Shown here: positions 44,901 to 53,283 of the stretch, one piece after another
Layout: the number at the start of each line of letters is the position of its first letter
Position numbering within the stretch: the first letter of the stretch is position 1
Origin: Heloderma charlesbogerti
Lineage: Eukaryota; Chordata; Lepidosauria; Squamata; Helodermatidae
Reading direction: 5' to 3'
Assembly (NCBI GenBank): GCA_026122225.1
Contig: JANEZZ010001494.1
Coordinates: 930,001 to 994,000, forward strand
Length of the DNA stretch: 64,000 nt
Made by a program: the position numbers and the translations under genes
Notes under the pieces: model-generated
Databases searched by the model: none
The model's input: only the letters and a program-made list of their open reading frames with translations
What the model was told of the DNA's origin: nothing

Positions 44901-47045
44901 TAAAAAGGACTCAAAAGTATGGCATACCACTGGGTGAAGTGGAGCAGGGAATTCAGAATCAAAACTATGTGCAATCAATGTTTGACAAGCTTGATAAGTG
45001 AATCCAAAGCTACCACTGTAGATGCGGCTATTTAACTATACCACAAACTTGCCTGTTACCTTTGCTCACTGATCCAAACAAGCAACAATCGGATCTGGGC
45101 ATGTCAAGTCCACCTTTTCTGTTTTGAAGCACTGTATCAAAACTACTAACTGATTCAAATAAAACCTTTCTGCCTGTGTAATTTGTGGGGCCAAAGCAAA
45201 GCACAAAATCATTCTCTAAAACACCAGGGATGGAATGTTCCCGGCTACTCTACAAATTCTGTGTGGTTTTTAGAGAAAAAACCATTCCTAACCAGTGCTG
45301 AAATGAAAATATGCACACATACAGGATTTGACAGGTTTTATGCACTTGAAATTGAAAGCTTTTCATTCAGTTATAAACAAATGTTGGAAATGCTGACCTG
45401 TGTGCACATTGTTTAGAAAAATTATTTTCTAAAATAAAACTTGTGTTTTGTGACCTCGCTCCAGGTTTCAGCATTTCTAACAGAAGGCTCACTTCCTAAA
45501 GCATGAAAAAGAAAAGCCAAACTCACGCAAAACTCTAAATTCAGAATTTAAGTTTTTATACAGATTCCATTTTGGTGAAGCTTGACACCGTGCCATCCAT
45601 ATTTGCCATCTCAAAATCTATTTACTGCTTTTTCACTAACCCCTTTAGGGTTATCCTCATGGATTTCTTAAAGCAGGAGAGGCCTGAATATCAAAGTTTA
45701 GGAAATCATACTCCCTTCTAAACCAACTGGATGTTCTACTACTCATGTCTGATACCTATTAATTAAATTTAATATTTATGCAGGCTTCCAAAGTGGCTAA
45801 CAAGCAACATTAATATATCGTAAACAGTAGCATTATTTTCTAAAACAATAACATATTTTTTAAAATAACCATCAGTGGTGACTGATGGAGACTGTTGGAG
45901 GGACAATGACATAAAATGTTCATGCCCCAGGTCTGAGATGTTCCGGCTGCTACTGCTCTACCAAATGCTGTTCTTTGAAAGTTCCATGAGAAAGAACCAT
46001 ACGGGAAGAATAGCTCTTATTCCATATGTTTCTCCCTCTTACACACATTTGTCTCTACTGGAAAATAACTGAACTCAGTTGTCACAACACTACTTTTTTA
46101 GCCATGTCATGACGACATCACCACTTGTACTTTGAAAAATACTAACTGATTTCAAGTAGACTTATTCAGAAGGGGATCGATCTTCCATTAAGGTAAAGTG
46201 AGACGGCAGATTTTGCATGCTATAAAATACAGTTCAGAGACAAGGCAGATCTGACTCACAGGGCCCAAACAATCAGAAAGTTTTCCTGTGCAATCTCCAC
46301 TGAAATGGAGAGAAGCTGTGGACATATGCTAGGGGTGGGGCTGTTGTGGCCCTTCAGATGTTTTGGCCTACAACTCCCATCAGCTCTAGCTAGCATAGCC
46401 AATGGAGAGGGGAGTTGGAGGCCAACCCCTCGCTGCAGGGTCACCAGTTGCCCTCCCCTGAAGTACACAGTAGCAGCAGCAGCAGATCTTCCTGTTAGAT
46501 GGTGCCCCATGTTAATTAGTCCAAGGGAGGGCTGTAATCTGGATTCTCCTCCCCAGTCACAGAAGTGTTGGAGGCTGGCCTTGGCATCTAAATAGCGAGA
46601 CACACAACGTAAGCTGATTACGTATGTTAATCTGCAAGCATATCCCTTAAGTGCCTGATTCTCACCTGGACTGGTTTGTCTGTGTTATATACGTGATTGT
46701 GACCTATGCTTTAAAATTCATAAATAAGAGGAATAGCACATGCATTTGGGGATAGTATATCGCTCAATTTCCAAAAGCACTTGATAAAATAGGTGGCATG
46801 CAAAACTGGTCAATTGTGACTCTTTGCAGGTCTCACTTTGGCCAACACTGCCCTACTCACATGCACCTGTCTCCCTAGAACCCAGCCCCACCCACCCCAA
46901 TCTCAGGCCATACCCGCTCGCCCTCGCTGGGGTTCTTGTCAGGATGAAACTTCAGGGCCAACTTGCGGTAGGCACGTTTGATTTCGTCTGAGGTGGCGCT
47001 GGGCTTCACCCCCAGGGTGTCGTAATAGCCTGTCTCCTTCACCAT
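35698..47045 (-). CDS. DNAJA4: DNAJA4, type I (class A) HSP40 co-chaperone (seven coding exons)
   Basis: Class A J-protein that stimulates HSP70 ATPase and delivers unfolded clients. Coding exons on the - strand: 47045-46914, 42553-42373, 40490-40386, 39440-39213, 38309-38079, 37152-37052, 35913-35698. All junctions are GT-AG and in phase; the sum is 1,194 nt, 397 residues, the human length. J domain at about 1-69 with HPD at 34-36; G/F-rich linker about 70-104; zinc-finger-like region with CDKCKGYG (135-142), CPVCKGRG (151-158), CPDCKGQG (178-185) and the usual degenerate fourth CTTCSGNK (194-201); C-terminal peptide-binding domains; farnesylation box CQTS at the end. The start sits in a full Kozak context, GCCACCATGG. 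DNAJA4 is chosen over DNAJA1 because of the WDR61 neighbour and residues such as [17 protein letters not shown]. Confidence 0.97.
36097..36180. mobile_element. hAT element end
   Basis: CAGTGGGGGTCGGCAACTAG is a typical hAT terminus; the other end is not clear. Confidence 0.45.
36250..36378. mobile_element. hAT-type MITE (DNAJA4 intron 7)
   Basis: GGGGCAGGCAACTTGTGGCC and its diverged complement around CCTACAACTCCCATCATCC. Confidence 0.75.
36705..36780 (+). mobile_element. L2 3' tail
   Basis: TGTGAACCACCCAGAGAGCT then GGGTGGTATAGAAATG and an AAATAAA run. Confidence 0.65.
37052..37152 (-). CDS. DNAJA4: DNAJA4 exon 7 (residues 293-326)
   Basis: Encodes [20 protein letters not shown] through LIIQFL. 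The acceptor is CCAACAG and the donor GTAAGT. It ends in phase 0. Confidence 0.96.
37254..37800 (-). mobile_element. Two overlapping CR1 3' fragments (DNAJA4 intron 6)
   Basis: A short copy (37,254-37,343) abuts a longer one that starts ATAAGAAGAGTCACGCTGGA and runs through CATCACTACATCTTGTGG. Confidence 0.75.
38079..38309 (-). CDS. DNAJA4: DNAJA4 exon 6 (residues 216-292)
   Basis: Encodes [18 protein letters not shown] through RVLVITSKA, the core of the substrate-binding region. The acceptor is TTCATAG and the donor GTAGGT. Confidence 0.96.
38310..39212. other. DNAJA4: DNAJA4 intron 5; nothing recognised
   Basis: No repeat or coding signal supported. Confidence 0.35.
39213..39440 (-). CDS. 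DNAJA4: DNAJA4 exon 5 (residues 140-215, zinc-finger region)
   Basis: Encodes three of the four CxxC motifs and MVQQIQTVC. The acceptor is CTCCCAAG and the donor GTAAGA. Confidence 0.96.
39441..40385. other. DNAJA4: DNAJA4 intron 4; nothing recognised
   Basis: No repeat or coding signal supported. Confidence 0.35.
40386..40490 (-). CDS. DNAJA4: DNAJA4 exon 4 (residues 105-139)
   Basis: Encodes [18 protein letters not shown] and the first zinc-binding CDKC. The acceptor is TATTAAG and the donor GTAACG. Confidence 0.95.
40845..41000 (-). mobile_element. tRNA-Ala-derived SINE, 3' part (DNAJA4 intron 3)
   Basis: TTTGGTCCATCTAGCCCAGT ... GGCAGCAGCTCTCCGGG ... GGAGATCAAACCTGGGA match the family. 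Confidence 0.7.
41001..42372. other. DNAJA4: DNAJA4 intron 3, right part; small L2-type tail near 41,890-41,950
   Basis: TGGAGCTTTTGTACCAGAAG then AAATAAATAAATAC suggests a LINE tail. Otherwise nothing is seen. Confidence 0.35.
42373..42553 (-). CDS. DNAJA4: DNAJA4 exon 3 (residues 45-104)
   Basis: Encodes [13 protein letters not shown], the end of the J domain and the G/F-type linker with [14 protein letters not shown]. The acceptor is TTCTTAG and the donor GTACGC. Confidence 0.95.
42554..46330. other. DNAJA4: DNAJA4 intron 2, main part; nothing recognised
   Basis: About 3.8 kb without a repeat or exon I can support. Confidence 0.35.
46331..46460. mobile_element. hAT-type MITE (DNAJA4 intron 2)
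   Basis: GGCCCTTCAGATGTTTTGGCC then CCATCAGCTCTAGCTAGC and a diverged right arm. Confidence 0.65.
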
Positions 47046-47051
47046 GGTGGC
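46914..47051 (-). CDS. DNAJA4: DNAJA4 exon 2 (start codon, residues 1-44)
   Basis: Acceptor CTCTCAG, then GCCACC and the ATG at 47045; donor GTATGG after 46914. It encodes the J-domain start and the HPD loop. The six bases before the ATG stay open in the ATG frame (Ala-Thr), so an upstream phase-0 coding exon could be joined to it. Confidence 0.95.
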
Positions 47052-48305
47052 CTGAGAGGATAAGAAAAGCAATAAAATAAAGTAAATCAGAGGATAGTGC
47101 TCACGCATTTTTCTTCACCATAGATCTCTTCTTCCATCCCTACCAACAGCTTCCCACCAAACCTATACTGAAGTTAAGTTTTATATTCTAAAAACCAGGG
47201 CTACAACCTTCAGCCGGTCAAGCAGTTAAACATTTTCATGGAAAATGTACCCCACCGAATAGTCAGGAAAATCTTATATTAAAATGTTATTTTTTAATAA
47301 AAATATTTATAAAAACTGCAGATAACAGGCATTCCCCCTTCTCCCTCCCTCCCACACACACACACACGGGAATGCCTCCAAGATGGTGCATTCTAGAAAC
47401 ACATGTCCATTATCTAAACACAAAACATGAGTTTCCCCCCCTTCAGAACTGCTGTATTTTTCATTTTATGCAAGTTCAGACAGCTTTAATAAATTAAAGC
47501 ATCAGCGAACATTCATACAATTAACCCACACATATTTCTTTCATTAGGTGCACCCCTATAACAAAGAACAGCCATAAAAAGTGACGTGGACAACCCTTAC
47601 TATGTCAGGAATGAAACAAACTTGTGCACCCTCTCAAGTGGCGACTCCCAGTTGAATGTGATCAGCACCCAGACATGGTGCAGATGTGTGAAAGCAAAGA
47701 AGAGCACAGCGCTGGGATAGCCCTTGCCTCAAATGTAATTTCGAGCCATTGCCAAGGAAATGTGGGGTGGAAATGTTTCCCCTGTTATATTTTTCTGTGG
47801 AATTATTGTTCATTTTTAGGAACGTAAGAGGATTAGTAACATACTAAATGGATAACCTTTCAGTACCTCCAATCCCCCTGGCCATGCATCAGCCAGAAGT
47901 TCCTTTGAAAGCCTTAAACAAGCCACTCTCCAACTCTCTCCCCTCCCCCACCTCCGCAAATGGAGATGCTGGCCTAACTTGCATATGAGATCATAAGGCA
48001 ACTCAAAATAACATAATTTGTTAACTTGTAAAATTTAGGAATTTTGAAATAGATGGATTATTCTCAGTCTATTGACTGTCTAGCGAATAGTCTATTGACC
48101 ATGCAAACAATTGACCATATAGCTACCAAGTTTAAAATTTAAGATGCCCAGTTTGAATTTTGCTTCAGTCACAAATTCACTGCTCCCTCAGTCCCCGTTA
48201 ACCACAATACTGCCCTGCCTTACTGGGTTGTTGAAAAGAGTACAAGATACCATTTGTGAAACACTTTATATGCTCTAAAATGATATATAAAGTAATACGA
48301 AGATT
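47052..48305. other. DNAJA4: DNAJA4 intron 1, exon-proximal part; (CA)n at 47,351-47,367
   Basis: One dinucleotide repeat. No other feature supported. Confidence 0.4.
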
Positions 48306-48309
48306 AGCG

Positions 48310-48717
48310 TAGGAAGCAATTCTATGGCCCCTAGACAGCGTCTGCGGGAGATAGGATTTCTCGGTTTCTGAGCTCGTAGCCAGGAACCCCCCCACCCCCC
48401 AGGCAGAGAGAACCACTGCAGCTGCCCATCCGTGCTCATAACACAGACAAGGCAAAAAGGGGGCGTTCCCGGGGGTGGGGAAGAGACTGCGGAAGCTGTT
48501 CTAGACAGCTTCCTATCCGGGCTCCAGCCCCATTCCTGCCCCCTCCCCGAAACCACGCTTAGATGCCCCAAATCAGGCATCTAAAGAAAACTGCAGGGCA
48601 GCCAGACCACGGAAGGAATCCCCACCTCCATGCTTCATCTGCCCTGCGCTGGACAGGCAGTTGCCTCTGACTTCAGAGGAAGTCAGAGGTGACTGTTTAT
48701 CTCAATAGATTGCGCCT
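48310..48717. repeat. GC-rich interspersed element with short inverted ends, copy 2 (DNAJA4 intron 1)
   Basis: TAGGAAGCAATTCTAT at the left and AATAGATTGCGCC at the right; interior CTGGACAGGCAGTTGCCTCTG as in copy 1. Confidence 0.65.
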
Positions 48718-49344
48718 TTAGTTACTTTTCCTTTAGCCCCACCGCTATCTGAAATACATTGTAACATTATAATAATTCCTATTAACAATAATACAAATTC
48801 ATTAATTGGGAAGTAACTGTTTTTTCTGAAAAGGAAACAACCTTAGTCATCAATATTGTTTTACTAAAAGTATGTCTAACTAACCCAAATGGAATGTATA
48901 TCGTTAACATTTGTGCCATTAATACTTCTATATAATTACAATTAGCTATTTGTTAATTGAGAAGTTTCTCACTTTCTGAAATGACCTTCTTCATCCATGT
49001 TTTACTAAAATCATTATGTACTAATCATACCAAATAGAATTTGTATGGTTAACATTTGTGCCATTATTATAAAATCACAATTAACAATAATTTGTTAATT
49101 GCAAAGTTTTTCTTTCTCCCAAGGAAACCATCCTCCTTGTCAGTATTTGTTTTCCTAAAAAATAACACTGAATAGACCTTGTATCTCTGTTGACGTTTAT
49201 GTCATTAATATTTATTATATAATTACTATTAACAGCAATAATTCGTTAATTGAGAAACATCTCTCAGCTGATGTCACTTATTTAGCCACATTATGATGAT
49301 AAATGTAACTGGTGAGTGTTGACCTGGGCTGCCTCTGGGTTGAC

Positions 49345-50755
49345 AGAGGAGGGCTAATGTTGTCCCTATCTTCAAAAAGGGTAAAAAGGAGGAACCTGGG
49401 AACTACAGACCAGTCAGTCTGACATCAATCCCTGGGAAAATTCTGGAGCAGATGATCAAGCAATCCATCTGGAAGCACCTTGACAACAATGCCGTGATTA
49501 CTCGAAGCCAACATGGATTTGTCAAAAACAAGTCCTGCCAGACGAATCTGATCTCATTTTTTGATCAAGTAACCTCCCTTGTAGACCGTGGGAATGCTGT
49601 AGACATCATATACCTCCACTTCAGCAAAGCTTTCGACAAAGTGCCCCATGATATCCTGATGAGCAAACTAGCTCGAAGTGGGCTAGATGAAACAACGATC
49701 CGGTGAATCCACAGTTGGCTACAGAATCGGACTCAAAGAGTGCTTCTCAATGGGAACTTCTCAAACTGGGGAGAGGTAACGAGTGGGGTACCGCAGGGCT
49801 CAGTCCTGGGTCCAGTGCTCTTCAACATTTTTATGAATGACTTGGAGGAGGCGGCGCAGGGAATGCTGATCAAATTTGCAGATGACACAAAATTGGGCGG
49901 GATAGCTAATACTTTGGAAGTCAGAAACAAAATTCAAAGTGATCTGGATAGACTGGAGTGCTGGGCAGAAAACAACAGAATGACATTTAATAGGGATAAA
50001 TGCCAAGTTCTGCACCTAGGAAAAAGAAACCAAATGCACAGTTACAAGATGGGGGATACGTGGCTCAACCACACTACAAGCGAGAAGGATCTTGGAATTG
50101 TTGTTGATCACAAGCTGAATATGAGCCAACAATGTGATGTGGCTGAAAAAAAGGCAAATGCTATTTTGGGCTGCATTCATAGAAGCATCGCTTCCAAATC
50201 CCGGGAAGTACTAGTTCCCCTCTACTCAGCACTGGTTAGGCCTCATCTGGAGTACTGTGTCCAGTTCTGGGCACCACACTTTAAGAAGGATGCAGACAAA
50301 CTGGAGAGGGTTCAGAGGAGGGCAACAAAGATGATCAGGGGACTGGAAACAAAGCCCTATGAAGAGAGACTGAAAGAACTGGGCATGTTTAGCCTTGAGA
50401 AGAGAAGACTGAGGGGAGATAGAATAGCACTCTTCAAGTACTTGAAAGGTTGTCATAGAGAAGGCCAGGATCTCTTCTCGATCATCCCAGAGTGCAGGAC
50501 ACGGAATAATGGGCTCAAGTTACAGGAAGCCAGATTCCGGCTGAACATCAGGAAAAACGTCCTGACTGTAAGAGCAATACTACAATGGAACCAATTAGCT
50601 GGGGAGGTGGTGGGCTCTCCCACACTGGAGGCCTTCAAGACGAGGCTGGACAGCCATTTGTCAGGGATGCTCTGACTTGGATTCCTGCATTGAGCAGGGG
50701 GTTGGACTCGATGGCCTTGTGGGCCCCTTCCAACCCTACTATTCTATGATTCTAT
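49345..50755 (+). mobile_element. CR1 LINE, 5'-truncated, inserted in the tandem array
   Basis: From GCTAATGTTGTCCCTATC to the terminal CTATTCTATGATTCTATG. It carries RT and complete 3' sequence. Confidence 0.9.
49452..50675 (+). pseudogene. CR1 reverse transcriptase with a single nonsense codon
   Basis: RT motifs HFSKAFDKVPHDIL (A), GVPQGSVLGPVLFNIFMNDL (B) and KFADDTKLGG (C), then KMIRGLETKPYEERLKELGM. One TGA at 49,704-49,706 replaces the Trp codon expected before IHSWL; the frame is otherwise continuous to 50,675. Confidence 0.9.
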
Positions 50756-50982
50756 GACACAGAGCTGCCTTCACTGTACACGAATAAACTCGAGTTGAAT
50801 CTTACCAGTTTGTCCAGAGCTTAATTGGAGGGCAGCTGGCCACAGACCTCCAAGCCCAGTTTGGACTTTTACCACATATAATTACTATTAACAGCAATAA
50901 TTCGTTAATTGGGAAACCTCTCTCTCTGAAAAGGAAACTACCCTCCTCACCAATATTAATTTTACTAAAATATCTTAGTAAC

Positions 50983-51113
50983 TCTAGATAGCATCACCGA
51001 TGCAATGAATATGGACTTGAGCACACTCCGGGAGAGAGTGCAGGACAGGAAGGCCTGGCGTGCTATGGTCCATCGGGTCACGAAGAGTCGGACACGACTG
51101 AACGACAACAACA
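50983..51113 (+). mobile_element. BovB 3' tail, 131 bp, with an 11-bp TSD
   Basis: ATCTTAGTAAC is at 50,972-50,982 and again at 51,114-51,124. The body equals the last 130 bp of the BovB at 16.35-16.48 kb. Confidence 0.92.
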
Positions 51114-51555
51114 ATCTTAGTAACAATACTGAATAGAACTTGTATTTATGCCATTACTATAATTTAATCACCAATAGAAATAATTCATTAATTGAGAAGT
51201 TTCTCTCGCTCTGTAAAAGGAAGCCTTCCACATCGATATTCATTTTGTTAAAAAATCTTACCGACTATATTGCATAGAACGTGCGTCCCTGTCAACATTT
51301 ATGCCGTTAACACCATTACATAATGCCTATTAAGAGCAACGATTCGTTAATTGAGAACTTTCTCTCTCCTCCTAAAAAAGGCAATGCCCTTTCTCATCAA
51401 TATTTCTTTCCCTAAAAAAGTACACTGAATAAAACTAGTATCCTGGTCAACATTTATGCCATTAATACCACGATATAACGGCTATTAACAGCAAAAATCC
51501 GGTAACTAAGGAGTTTCTCTCTCTCTCTGTGCAAGGAAACGAACTTCCACTTGCA

Positions 51556-52021
51556 TGTTTATTTTTGCTAAAAATATTACCAACTCCCTTTATTACCAAA
51601 CAAATTGGTAAATAAATATTGGTAAATAAATATTACCAAATGTTTTTTGCTAAAAATATTACCAACTCCCTTTACTACCAAATAAATTGGTAAATAAATA
51701 TTACTAAATGTTTTTTGCTAAAAATATTACCAACTCCCTTTATTACCAAACAAATTGGTAAATAAATATTGGTAAATAAATATTACCAAGTATTTTTTGC
51801 TAAAAATATTACCATCTCCCTTTATTACCAAATAAATTGGTAAATAAATATTACCAAATGTTTTTCGCTAAAAATATTACCAACTCCCTTTATTACCAAA
51901 TAAATTGGTAAATAAATATTGGTAAATAAATATTACCAAATGTTTTTTGCTAAAAATATCACCAACTCCCTTTATTGCCAAATAAATATTGGCAAGCGTT
52001 TTTTGCTAAAAATATTACCAA
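51556..52021. repeat. AT-rich array of alternating 82- and 68-bp units abutting the DNAJA4 island
   Basis: GCTAAAAATATTACCA(A) begins at 51,567, 51,649, 51,717, 51,799, 51,867, 51,949 and 52,005: spacings 82, 68, 82, 68, 82, 56. The longer unit carries an extra 14-bp copy of GGTAAATAAATATT. Units contain TTTATTACCAAA and TTTGGTAAATA-like inverted repeats. Confidence 0.92.
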
Positions 52022-52367
52022 CTCCGCGGAACGGAGCGCGCGTCCCAGGCGGCGCTCAGGCCCCCAGCGCCACTATGCGCCGCCTGTTCGGGCGGCGACG
52101 CCCCGCTCCCTCTCTGCGGAAGGGCCCGGCCGCCCGCACCCGCCTTTCTTCAGCCGGAGACCAGTGCGCGACGCCGCGCGTACCCCGGGCCCGGCCAACG
52201 CTTGCGCCAGCGACGAGTCGCTCACGAGGAGGCCCCCGTGCCCGCCCGCCCGCCCCAGCCTGAGGAGAACCAGCCCGCCTGAGGCGCCCCCTGCCGGCCC
52301 TGCCTCCGCCGCCTCACCCGCCGCCTCAGCCTGCCCGCGATTGGCGCGGCGCCCGGCCGCCCCGGCG

Positions 52368-52376
52368 CTTTTATAG
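52368..52376 (-). promoter_or_regulatory. DNAJA4: TATA box of DNAJA4
   Basis: CTATAAAAG on the - strand, inside an otherwise GC-rich island and 10 bp downstream of a heat-shock element. A TATA box is typical of heat-inducible promoters. Confidence 0.75.
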
Positions 52377-52386
52377 GAGCCGCCGC

Positions 52387-52399
52387 GAACTTTCTGGAA
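52387..52399. promoter_or_regulatory. DNAJA4: Heat-shock element 1 (perfect trimer)
   Basis: GAA-ct-TTC-tg-GAA matches the HSF1 trimer consensus nGAAnnTTCnnGAAn exactly. Confidence 0.85.
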
Positions 52400-52410
52400 C
52401 GCCGCCGCCA

Positions 52411-52418
52411 TGACGTCA
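52411..52418. promoter_or_regulatory. DNAJA4: Palindromic CRE / ATF site
   Basis: TGACGTCA, the full cAMP-response element, lies between the two heat-shock elements. Confidence 0.8.
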
Positions 52419-52425
52419 CGGCAGG

Positions 52426-52438
52426 TTCCAGAAGGATC
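52426..52438. promoter_or_regulatory. DNAJA4: Heat-shock element 2 (one mismatch)
   Basis: TTC-ca-GAA-gg-ATC: two perfect pentamers and one imperfect (ATC for TTC), 26 bp from element 1. Confidence 0.65.
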
Positions 52439-52770
52439 TGGACGCGGCCCGGCCGGCGGCGGCGCCGCGACGGAGCCAATCAGCGTTCGGCGCGAAAGGG
52501 CGAAGGCGGGGCTGGATGCGCCAAGTTCCGCCCCCGCCCCCGCCCGGGGAGCCCGCCCAGGACGCGGGGCGTTGCTGAGCGACGGCTGCCGCTTCCGACC
52601 GCGAGTGGGCGGGGCTTCGGACCTCGTCGGGAGGCGGCCCGCGGCGAGCGTCTCGCGCTCCCTCCCGGCCTCTCGCGTCCTTAGGCGCCCCGTGCAACAG
52701 CCGCCGCTGGAGGACAGCCCGCGATGCCCGTAACTCGCCGCCCGCCCAGTGGCTGCGAATGAGACGCTCC

Positions 52771-53104
52771 TCCGCCCCCGCATCAGTCCGTAATTAAATA
52801 TATATTGAATCCATGCGCTGCGGTCTTATTCTTTCATGACTCACAATAAGTATTTTTCCCCCCAGAGCATTTGAAAACTAAAAGTGGTGTTTCTTTATAA
52901 TTGATTAGTGTTTTGCGAACCGCTTCAAAAATAATAATGCAAGCCGTTTTGCACTTCTCTGGTTGTGGGATATGACCTTGGGGTTGTGCAACCCCATGTG
53001 TGTACTCTGGAGTACACCCCATGGAATTTAGTACGCTCCTGCTGAATAAACCTGCCCAGGATCGGGCCGTAAGACTGAATTCCTATGCCATACTCAACTA
53101 GGGC
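52771..53104. other. Upstream of the DNAJA4 island; nothing recognised
   Basis: Short AT-rich stretch, then a diverged copy of the GAGTACACC / TGAATAAACCTG repeat near 53,000-53,060. Confidence 0.3.
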
Positions 53105-53280
53105 TGGAGAGGCTCCCATTCAGATCCCACCCAGCTATGACCCTGGAGACCCTGGGCCAGTCATTTCTCTCCCACTCCAACCTATGTCGCCAGAGGGTTA
53201 CTGTGCGCATAAAATGGGAGTGGGGGACCACGTGTGACACCTTGAGCTCTTTGGAAGAAAGGTGGGATATACATGTAATA
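53105..53280 (+). mobile_element. CORE-SINE (MIR-like), tail split by an RTE insertion
   Basis: CCTGGGCCAGTCATTTCTC ... CATAAAATGGGAG ... AAGGTGGGATATACATGTAA. The RTE lies in its AT-rich tail. Confidence 0.65.
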
Positions 53281-53283
53281 ACT

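Larger units (their letters stand above)
48755..51555. repeat. AT-rich tandem array, about 150-bp unit, DNAJA4 intron 1
   Basis: The anchor (C/T)(G/A)TTAATTG(A/G)GAA recurs near 48,804, 48,953, 49,095, 49,243, 50,901, 51,187, 51,345 and (as CGGTAACTAAGGA) 51,501. Each is followed by TTTCTCTC, then ATCAATATT, then CATTTATGCCATTAAT. About eight to nine units, interrupted by CR1 (49.35-50.75 kb) and a BovB tail (50,983-51,113). Confidence 0.85.
52022..52770 (-). promoter_or_regulatory. DNAJA4: DNAJA4 CpG-island promoter and non-coding exon 1
   Basis: A sharply bounded CpG-rich block; its left edge abuts an AT-rich tandem array at 52,021. It holds a TATA box, two heat-shock elements, a CRE, a CCAAT box (52,476-52,480) and several GC boxes. 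The TSS is expected about 25-30 bp from the TATA box, near 52,340. The exon 1 donor is ambiguous: GTGAGG near 52,312 and GTGAGC near 52,219 on the - strand are both possible. Confidence 0.85.

Noticed and set aside
52340..52344. CCAAT (- strand) near the DNAJA4 start
   Set aside because: It lies downstream of the TATA box at about the start site, the wrong place for a CCAAT box. The copy at 52,476 is better placed.
52073..52783. 236-codon - strand frame in the DNAJA4 CpG island
   Set aside because: GC-rich chance frame spanning the TATA and HSE sites, so most of it is upstream of transcription start.
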